Shown here: positions 25,690 through 33,500 of the stretch, piece after piece
Layout: the number at the start of each line of letters is the position of its first letter
Position numbering within the stretch: position 1 is the first letter of the stretch
DNA from: Cenococcum geophilum 1.58
Taxonomy: Eukaryota > Ascomycota > Dothideomycetes > Gloniales > Gloniaceae
DNA: 64,000 bases
Assembly (NCBI GenBank): GCA_001692895.1
Contig: KV748176.1
Location: 2,666,001-2,730,000 of the forward strand
Reading direction: 5' to 3'
Notes under the pieces: model-generated
Seen by the model: the letters and a program-made list of their open reading frames with translations, nothing else
What the model was told of the DNA's origin: nothing
Database searches by the model: none
Program-made: the position numbers and the translations under genes

Positions 25690-25898
25690 TATTATAGCAC
25701 TGGTAGAAAACGGCAGAACTTAGTAGAACTTTACGGTTATATAACTAGGGGGCCGCATAAAAGAGCCATACTTTAACCAACGCTGCTCTTCTTCTTTCCT
25801 TTCTCTAGCTTTAGATCCTCGTTTATAGACAATCCGGTTATATAGGCTTACGCGTCTTTCTTAATGTGTCCGTGCCTTAATTAACTAAGTCACTAATA
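25690..25898 (+). repeat. 3' LTR of the plus-strand gypsy fragment
   Basis: Reverse complement matches the family LTR seen at 15054-15278, including the conserved TCTAAAGCTAGAGAAAGG-like segment. It is 209 bp long and follows the polypurine tract. Confidence 0.85.
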
Positions 25899-25903
25899 TC
25901 TAT

Positions 25904-26960
25904 AAGGAAAGTATATCTAGAAGCGTTATAAATATATTTATAACATACCCCACAACTCTTATCTAAGTCTCCCAGCTAAGCCCTATAAAAGATTTTACTA
26001 TACTTAATAATAACTCTAATAAGCTCTACGCTGTTCTATAATTAGAATATATTAAAAAGTATTTACTTTATTTATTATCTTATTCCCAGTCTTTTTAAAG
26101 AAAGGGTAGCCTATAAGCTTACCTAGTTTAAGGTATCTCTTAGAGGAGCCCCATTATAATTAGAATATATTAGAATAATGTTTAAATCTCACTTTAAAAC
26201 CCTGTTTAAAGTTTATTTAAAGTTTACCTACACTATCTTTTAATACTTTTATCGCAGCTATATTACTTTCGCAATGTGTTTAGATAATAAAGATTAATTA
26301 AATGTATTTAAAACGTATTTTAATCGTAGGTGTTAATTTAAAAGCCGTTGCGAAATAGTTGTAAAGGTGAGAGGAGTGACGGGTAAGGTTAACATATTTG
26401 GTGGTGGGCCAAATTAAGCGAGTGAAGTGCGACCTCTACCCATCAAGTCCAAAGGACCCCGCGGCTGGTCCCCAGTTCCTCCTTTTCATTACCTATTATA
26501 TACGTTTCGAGGTAGGAGGAAGGATAGGTCGTAGCGATAGTAATATTGCTATTAAAGGTGCGTTTTCGCTGTGCCAAATATAAGGTAGCTTGTGTGATTC
26601 GTGTACTTATTCTTTAACTAGTTATCGCGTTCGAGCTCATGACGGAAGAAATCTGCGAGATGGAAGGGTTGGCTGGAATGTGATACTGATGTGAACTGGC
26701 CCCTGGCCCTCGGAAAATCGTTTATGAAGGCTGTTGTGAAGCTGATCTAACGTGCAGGCCGCTGTGAAGGCAACATGATCAATTCGTCTCCGTCTAAACG
26801 GCCGTTACCGTGCCGGGGCTAGAACGCCTCCTTCGTCTAATTGGCTGTTGATGCTCAAATAACGCATCGCGCGTTTGCTAGCGAGCAGCAGTCTCAACTC
26901 ACCAGCTCACACCTGAGTGTGACGAGTGCCTCGCAGCTTCAAAACACGATCGACGGTTTA
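25904..26960. other. Intergenic; transition from RIPed to non-RIPed DNA
   Basis: 25904-26340 is AT-rich with no readable gene. From about 26400 the composition becomes balanced. A short open frame at 26398-26583 has no features and is probably chance. 26600-26960 is the likely promoter region of the ORF at 26965; no motif stands out. Confidence 0.5.
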
Positions 26961-26964
26961 GCTT

Positions 26965-27270
26965 ATGGACCACAACACTCAATTATACCTTCATCGACTT
27001 GTTAAACCCGCCGCCTTCACATGCAATCGCTGTAGTCTGGGGAAAATATCGAAACTGGTGGCTTTCGCCAAAGATAAATGGGACGAACCTATGTGCAATG
27101 GCTGCTATGGTTATCTACTTGCCGCTTCGGAGATCAACGGCGATGCGAATGGTACACAAGATAATTCGGTCGGCTTCACGGCTTGCACAGACTCTCAGCG
27201 ATCACTCAAGCGTCGCAGGGCCAGAAAGTCTCGTCGAAATCGGAAGTCTAATTGTAAACATGGAGCCTAA
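26965..27270 (+). CDS. Small basic protein with paired CxxC motifs
   Basis: A 101-residue single-exon frame in the non-RIPed island. C20xxC23 and C44xxC47, separated by 20 residues, form a likely zinc-binding knuckle (CNRC ... CNGCYGYLL). The C-terminal third (residues 79-101) is very basic (KRRRARKSRRNRKSN), compatible with nuclear localisation or nucleic-acid binding. No signal peptide or membrane segment is seen. The overlapping frame at 26999-27355 lacks these features and is discarded. The first ATG is used; upstream sequence is non-coding. I do not recognise the family. It may be an intact small gene or an exon of a larger one broken by the nearby MITEs. The basic tail resembles the style of the remnant at 29324-29744. 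Confidence 0.5.
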   Translation: MDHNTQLYLHRLVKPAAFTCNRCSLGKISKLVAFAKDKWDEPMCNGCYGYLLAASEINGDANGTQDNSVGFTACTDSQRSLKRRRARKSRRNRKSNCKHGA

Positions 27271-27579
27271 TAAGAAGAGCGATGAGAACAATGAAAACAA
27301 ACACGAGAACATTGTCGAGACTAGAATTTTGTTACTTGGATGCGTAAGGCAGTAGAATTAGAAATCTTTATAATTGTGAATTATCAGACGAGGGGCCTTC
27401 AAGACCAGGACTGCTCCGAGTTGCCACAAAGTATGTTCGGAAAGGTATGCATATAATGATTATAAGAGGCTGTAAGCTTTGCAGTGTATGGGAATTGACC
27501 AAGCGACTTGATTGTAAATCTATGGAAATCAAGTGGAATATATACATGAAAGTAGAGTCCTGACCGAAGAGTCCATGAC
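27271..27579. other. Intergenic
   Basis: Nothing recognisable: balanced composition, no convincing frame. Confidence 0.4.
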
Positions 27580-28134
27580 TTAATCTTTGACTATATCCGA
27601 GACATACGAGGGTAGTGCTGACGCTGTCTCGGAGCCTTCCAGGCTGCAGTCTTGTGTCTCGGCATAACGCCGGTAATCGGTTACAGAGGCCGTGGCCTTA
27701 TTCCCGAGATATGCTGTGATGCGGTAGTTGACGACCTTATGAGGTAGTACGAGATTATTGAGGTAGCATGCGATTTCGCAATTATCTCGTACTGGCATGT
27801 ATTCGATAATACAGCAGAAATAATCGTCATGGTTCCCAGCTGTCTCTCGTCTTCGTACGGAGGTGCGTTGCAAAAGTCTTTGCCGGCCCTACCTAGGTTG
27901 AGCCTAAAAAGCCCGCATATAGCCGAAAATTGGGCGCATTCTAAGACGGTTCTGGGGGACCTTAGGCGCCATTGGGCGGCTTCTAACCCGTTGCCCTACC
28001 AACCTTAAGGCAGCCACCGCCCATAAGACCGCCTAATAAGGGGCGGCGAAGACTTTTGCAACGCACCTCCGTAACAAAGACAGGAATCTCCTTGCGGGTA
28101 ACGGATATGCAGTGGTCTGCCGGGGATCCTGCAT
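27580..28134 (-). pseudogene. 113-codon ORF interrupted by a mariner-type MITE
   Basis: On the minus strand an ATG at 28132-28134 opens a frame that runs into the MITE at 28073. If the MITE and one TA are removed, the frame continues without a break from 27857 to a stop at 27580, 339 nt in total. The predicted product has a basic start (ARRFLSLLRRRETAG) and a mixed C-terminal half with no domain I recognise. As it stands, an alternative ATG inside the MITE gives 97 residues. Whether it was ever a real gene is uncertain; the exact frame continuity across the insertion is the main support. Confidence 0.35.
27858..28071. mobile_element. 214-bp MITE with ~28-bp terminal inverted repeats, TA target site
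   Basis: Ends CGGAGGTGCGTTGCAAAAGT... and its reverse complement, one mismatch in about 28 bp, are flanked by TA (27856-27857, 28072-28073). It is GC-rich, non-coding and not RIPed. The TA duplication and short length fit a Tc1/mariner-derived miniature element. Confidence 0.92.
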
Positions 28135-28229
28135 CGGTCACACTAGCCGTTTCCTATCCTGACCTTTAATTCAATACTCGTATGCAGGTGCTTGTCTCAC
28201 ACGGCCAATGTGACATACTTGCAGGGACA

Positions 28230-28990
28230 CAGGGGCCGTTCGGTTGCAACTTCATATTCAATATGGAGGCTCCATATTTAACCGAAATGGAGCTCAAATC
28301 CGAATATGAGGTGGTCGTTCGGTGGTCGTTCGGTGGATCTGACGACTTTTGAATATGGAGCTCTTCTATATCGGTAAGCGCGTCAAATTTGCAAGCTATA
28401 CTACATATAGTAGTTGAAATGAGGTTCTTGGCACCGTTTCAATATGTTGCCTTCGAGCCTCCGTTCCATATTTCATACCAATATGGAGCTCTCATATACG
28501 CGCCAAAGTAACGACTTTTGTGATATGGCGACTCCACACACCCCGATCGCGATACTACTGTCGCATTTGCAAGCCTTATCTGATGTTATTATTTTGACCT
28601 TTGTAATCGCACTAAGCTTATTTCGTCGCGGCGGTCGCGGGCGTCGCTGTGGCTCTGCTACGGCTCATACGGGAGACGGGCGAAGGTGTAGAAAGCGTTA
28701 ATCGCAGAGAGGGCGTTGGCCGAGGAGGAGACTCTATTACTACACCAAAGTAAGGAGTCGCGATAGAGGCCTGGTGGCAGAGGGCCTCACTCGAATCGCT
28801 TACCGACGTTAATCACGCATTGTGCGAAGCCAGATCTGGAGCCTTATATGGAAGCTTACCGAACGATCGACTCAGTTACAGATTCAAATAAGCCACGGTA
28901 GTAGCCGCCACTAATTACAAAACAGGCGACACTAAAATACGCACAGATTGAACAAATATGATATGGAGCCGATTTGCAACCGAACGTACC
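28230..28990. mobile_element. Putative non-autonomous hAT-like miniature element
   Basis: The left end CAGGGGCCGTTCGGTTGCAA and the right end TTGCAACCGAACGTACCC form an inverted repeat with a perfect 13-bp core (28237-28249 and 28974-28986). Inside are repeated ATATGGAG blocks in both directions and a short tandem GGTCGTTCGGT at 28312-28335. An 8-bp target duplication could not be confirmed, so the outer limits are approximate. Open frames inside (for example 28444-28701) have no protein-like features. Confidence 0.55.
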
Positions 28991-29323
28991 CAAAGTCATG
29001 AAGACGCCCAGTCAGCTTGCAAGCTTCCGAACGCTTTGAGTATGTCTTACCAGAATCCACACCTCCTCTATTTACGGCTGATAATTTCATCATATGTGGC
29101 TGATTTAGGAAGGTGTAACTGCATCAGCGAATTTCCAGGCGCTTCCAGCGTGCCTCACTAGAATCTGCACCCCCTTTCTACTATGTTGCATACATATACA
29201 GCTGATAAATGTGGAGCGAAGTAAGACCCTCTTTCGCACCACTCACGCAAGTCAATCCTTGAGTGTATGTGCTCATCTGAGTGGCCAAACTTGGGAAAAC
29301 GCTGGACGCGTGGACTTGCATAG
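28991..29323. other. Intergenic or lost exons
   Basis: Two diverged segments at about 29049-29107 and 29160-29215 share the pattern AGAATC..CACC..CTATTT..GCTGATAA. No coding signal is convincing. It could hold the 5' exons of the following remnant. Confidence 0.3.
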
Positions 29324-29744
29324 AAAGGGAATGACACACGACAGTACGACAACTATGGCCGAGACCTAAGCGCTGATCCTAAAGGAGTAGAAGCAAATGC
29401 GCTGTGCAAGACTGACATACTAAAGGACGTGTTCCCACCGGTGGCGAAGAGATCAAGACTAGATGATGAAATGGGTACTAAACCTGTACAGGTAAAAAGG
29501 CAGAGGTCTGGCCATAAGAGAGATCTAAATGTGGACGGTGCAGCTCCTGTTAAGGTAGAATACGGTTGTATCTACGAGACAGTATGATATCCCTGAGAGG
29601 ATTGATCCTCAGCCTTCTGTCAACTAGTTGTGCCATCTACTACAGAGACGACGGCGTCGGTCTAATGAGGTGATCGATGTAGTGGATCTCACAGGCGCCG
29701 ATGACGGGCATAGTCATCTCTCTGTATATCATCTCTCTGTATAG
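29324..29744 (+). pseudogene. Remnant two-exon gene with a SUMO-interaction-like motif
   Basis: 29324-29581 is open in one frame, basic and Lys/Arg-rich (KRSRLDDE, VKRQRSGHKRDL), and ends at a GT. A 64-nt intron (29582-29645, GTATGA...TACTACAG) joins it in phase to 29646-29744, which encodes RRRRRSNEVIDVVDLTGADD and stops at TAG. VIDVVDLT followed by acidic residues is the classic form of a SUMO-interacting motif, and the arginine run before it looks like a nuclear localisation signal. No ATG begins the first exon in frame before Met of DDEMG, and a stop lies just upstream, so 5' exons are missing or unrecognised. This is inferred from splice signals alone. Confidence 0.45.
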
Positions 29745-29781
29745 GGAGATTCTGCACATAACGCAGATTCGTCTTCCAGTA

Positions 29782-29964
29782 CACCACTCTGGCGCATCCG
29801 GTTGAAAGCGCGTGTTGATCACGCTAATCAAAATGCGTAGATTTATACCTAAAAAAGGTAAAAATACGTTAAAGTGGCCGTGCGTATTACCCCAAAAGGT
29901 ATAAACTCTGCCGTTTGATCACCAAGATCAACATGCGCTTTCAACCGGATGCGCCAGGGTGGTG
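29782..29964. mobile_element. 183-bp MITE with ~40-bp terminal inverted repeats, TA target site
   Basis: Arms starting CACCACTCTGGCGCATCCGG and ending in the reverse complement CCGGATGCGCCAGGGTGGTG match over about 40 bp with two mismatches and are flanked by TA (29780-29781, 29965-29966). The centre is AT-rich and non-coding. A minus-strand open frame across it (29640-29831) comes from the repeat. Confidence 0.9.
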
Positions 29965-29966
29965 TA

Positions 29967-30534
29967 CATAAATCACTAATGCTTCAGGTAGCCACCTCTG
30001 ACTCTAGCATAGAAGATCCTATACGTACGTAGGAGCACGCAATCTGGTTCTGCAGAAGAAACAAAACATCAGTATTCTATTCTGGTGTACACTACTTCAA
30101 AGTTTCGGCGGTAGCAACACACTATAGGAGCTAAGTAATATGCGTTGTCACTTACTCATAGGATGGCGTTTTCAGATCAGCGGCGCCACACGGCACGGCT
30201 ACGCCCGCCCACTTTAGATTTACCCCGTCTTATCTTCCGTTCATGCAATCTTCGATAACTTTAGCAAAATTGACTTCTCAACCTCTAGTCGATTGCCGAC
30301 GGTTAATCGATATGTGTCTCAAGACCATTCCGGAGGCCACGAGCGTGAAAAGCGGTGTGAGAGAGAGAGCATTAGTTCCATGATTTCGATTCCTCAATGT
30401 CCTGCTGTTAAGTAGTGCTTGTGAACCCGTTCAATCTAAAGTTTCCAAAGCAACACACGAGTCACTGTATTCAGATCAATTGTGATACTTAAATTCTTCC
30501 CCAGCTTTAGAGTGGCTCTTAACGAGCTATCGTT
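29967..30534 (+). promoter_or_regulatory. Upstream region of the large ten-exon gene
   Basis: No open frame with coding character. There is a GAGAGAGAGAG run at 30359-30369 and a pyrimidine-rich patch (CTTCCCCAGCTTT) at 30495. No TATA box stands out. The start codon context is atcgttATGtcc. Confidence 0.35.
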
Positions 30535-33500
30535 ATGTCCCACAAATCCGAAAAGCCTGAGGCCTTCTTTCCGGGTCTCGGTATCGACCCAGGCAGTGCA
30601 GCGCTTCTTCCGGGAGATACAATTGAAAAGGAGCTAGATAACATCGAATTCGAAGAACTCCAGCTTGAGGCTCTCATTGACGCCGCTCATCTCGACTACC
30701 GCAGTAATGTCGAGGTTAATATTAACCACTACTTTCCTGAACCGTCTGCCGATGACTTAGATTCCGACCAATCAGGCGGATTCCTAACTGGTTACCCTCC
30801 CTCGGGTCCTGAAGAGCCTCACTTGACATACAGCTACAGTGATGGCCATGATTGGAATACCGCCAAGATTGGCGGCGCAGCCATCTGCAATCTCTGTCTT
30901 GTCGTCCCGGACAAAGAAAACAAGCGTTTTGCCGATCTTCCTGTCGCAGTTATACAGGGAAGTATGGGAATGAAGGCCCAACTTTTGGCTGCTAACCCGA
31001 AGGGCACAGGCCAGGGGAAGCACCACGAACTTCCCATTTTGCTGTTGCCCGAGGAGGAGAAGGTTTCTTCGAGTCTCCAAGACTGGAAGTTATCCGACCT
31101 GACGAAATTTCCCTCGTTTGCCACTATCACCACCGGCCTGGCACTCGCATCCGATTCCGATCCAAGTGTCGTTGCCAAAGAGGCAGGATGGCTCACAGCC
31201 AAAGAGACAGCTTATGCAATTGATGACGGCAAGACAGTCGGAAAGGCTAAACTTGAAAACTATGTGGTTTCTGGAGATATCAAGAATTTCTTCGGGATCA
31301 AAGGTCTGAAAGCAAAGCTATACAAGTTCAAGGGTAAGTAGTCTATGAGTTATTTCCAAATCATTGCAGTGATGGAAATGGCGGAAAGCGGAATACACGG
31401 GCTAGATCTAACCGTTTCAAAGGCCCCGAGAATGAGACGGACAAAAGCGAAGATGAGAACGATGACAAAAAGACGGAACCTGCCCGCGAGAAAGTCATGT
31501 TAGATCCAAAGAGCTTTCAATTCGCGGGAGAACCCCTCGGAACGCTATTCCCATTCCTTGAGAGCTCCATCATCAAGAATCTACCAATCGAGAGCTTGGA
31601 GTTCACCTATTCCGAGGAGGAGGAGGAGAACTCCTTTTATCCTCCTGGTTTGCGCCTCGAGGTTGACGTTTTGTTCAAGGATGGCCTTCAGTGGGCAGGT
31701 GATTTGTTGAAGAACTTGTTCGGTGATCACAAGCTACCGACTTCAATTCATCTCAGCGCGCACCTTTCCAAAGAGAGAGATTGGTCCAAGCGGCCAAAGA
31801 TCAACGAGCTGGTCCTCAAAGGCGAGTTCAGAAACTTGGGCCTGAAGCCCTGGGACTTCCTGGAATTCAATACCATAGGCATCGAACTCACCGCTACGCA
31901 AGCGGCTGGCAAGGATAAAGAAAAGAAGTCATGGAACTTCGGCTTTGGATTATTTGGAACCTTGCGGATCACTAAGATACCTCATGCCAATGCCCCGTTG
32001 GAGATGAAGTATAGGATCGCCAGAGATTTTGTGCCTGGGATGGGTAAAGACGAGAATGAAGATGACGAGGACGCCAACAAGAGTGACGATGAAGACGATG
32101 AAGATTCTGACAAGAGCGACGACAAGGTGTCCGTATTGGAGGCCGGCAAAAAAATAGTCAAGAAGGATTCCGGGAAATTGGATAAAAAGGGCTCCAAGAA
32201 AGCTGGAAATGCTGGGGATTCCAAGCGACTCTGGAACCTCGTCATTACAAGTGACAAGTGGGAGGACATTTATGGCATCAAGAACGTAACGGTGAGTCAA
32301 GTAATCCTCGGGCTGTCTGCATTACTAACCATTCCATTGCCAGATAACCAAGGCCCAGCTCAAGACGTCATTCAAAGAAGGAGATTTCAAAAAGAGTCTG
32401 AAACTGGAGCTCTCGGCAGACTTGACGCTAGGAGACGGGTCATTCAAAGTCACGGGACAAATCTCTAACGGTACGTTGTAGTTGTTCTCGTTCATTCTTA
32501 GCAATCCATTAACTTTTTGCGTAGACAATAACTTCTTAAAGGCTGAAATAGGTGATCTCAAGCTCAACGAAATCAAAAGAATCTACCAACAAATTTCTGG
32601 CCAAAAATCTCCAGTAGAAGACAGCAAACCAAGTTCTAAGGACGAAGATGAGACTGCGGGCAACGATCTGATCTTCGAGAAACTTAGCCTCGAATTGTCC
32701 AGTAAGAAGATCGAAGAGGACAAAACGACCTTAAGAGCCCTACAATTAGACGGACGCGTAACCTTCAACAGCAGTGCAAGCGCCAACGCAAAGCTTAGGA
32801 TCGCGAGCGACGGTCTGACGATCGAAGGAGGCATTGATGACTACAAAATCCCCGATACAGAGGTCACTATCAAGCAGGCAGGGCTGAGCATCTTCATTGG
32901 GTTCAAGCAGAAGGGCAACAAAGCTGGAGACGATGCCGAGTCTGATAACGAAGACGCTTCATCTACAACCTCTAAAAATGGTGAATACAGAGACTTCAAT
33001 TTAGATGATTTGAGCACATATAACTCAAATCAGGCTATTTACGATAAAGTAAAATCCCGCTATTTCAAGAGGATTGGCATTGAAAATTGCACGGAGAACG
33101 TCATACAACATTCCGAGAAGATTTCTAAGGAGATAGACGAAGAGATTGCCAAGATGAAATCCAAGCGGAAGAAGTCTAAGGAGGAGCCTAAGAAGAAGGA
33201 AAGCAAAGTCGTCAAGTGCAAAGGCAAAGTCGTCAAGCGCGAAAACAAGTTCGAAATTCTCGGTGTTATAGAAATCAAAAACATCACCGTCAAAGTCGGT
33301 ATCCATATTTCGCGAAAGAAGGGCAAGACAAAGCGGGACTGGCTTGTCTTTGGCGCCGTTGAGGGCATTACGCTATCCAGGATCTCGCCAGAGCTGAAAG
33401 GGACATTCCTGGATCTGCAGCTTCATAACGTAGCGTTCATTGCGTCGTCTGAGGCGAGGGAGAAGAAGAGGAAGGACGACGGCAAAATTGAGGAAGAGAA

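Larger units (their letters stand above)
23363..25898 (+). mobile_element. Gypsy fragment: RT to 3' LTR, plus strand, RIP-degraded
   Basis: Opens inside reverse transcriptase (YLDNII at 23366). It continues through RNase H (to about 24120), the integrase zinc finger and core (about 24400-24900, with YFYRFL(Y)KL-type and DRNGYNIV blocks), and ends with a G-run polypurine tract at 25680-25688 and a 3' LTR at 25690-25898. The integrase tail is interrupted by a 508-bp DNA element at 25024-25531 and resumes exactly afterwards, as comparison with 62020-62060 shows. Confidence 0.85.

Noticed and set aside
26398-26583. 61-residue plus-strand frame
   Set aside because: No start context, domain or splice signal; consistent with chance in balanced-composition DNA.
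28444-28701. 85-residue plus-strand frame
   Set aside because: Lies inside the hAT-like miniature element; low-complexity Gly/Arg end.
29158-29352. 64-residue minus-strand frame
   Set aside because: No domain or splice support, and it overlaps the start of the better-supported plus-strand remnant.
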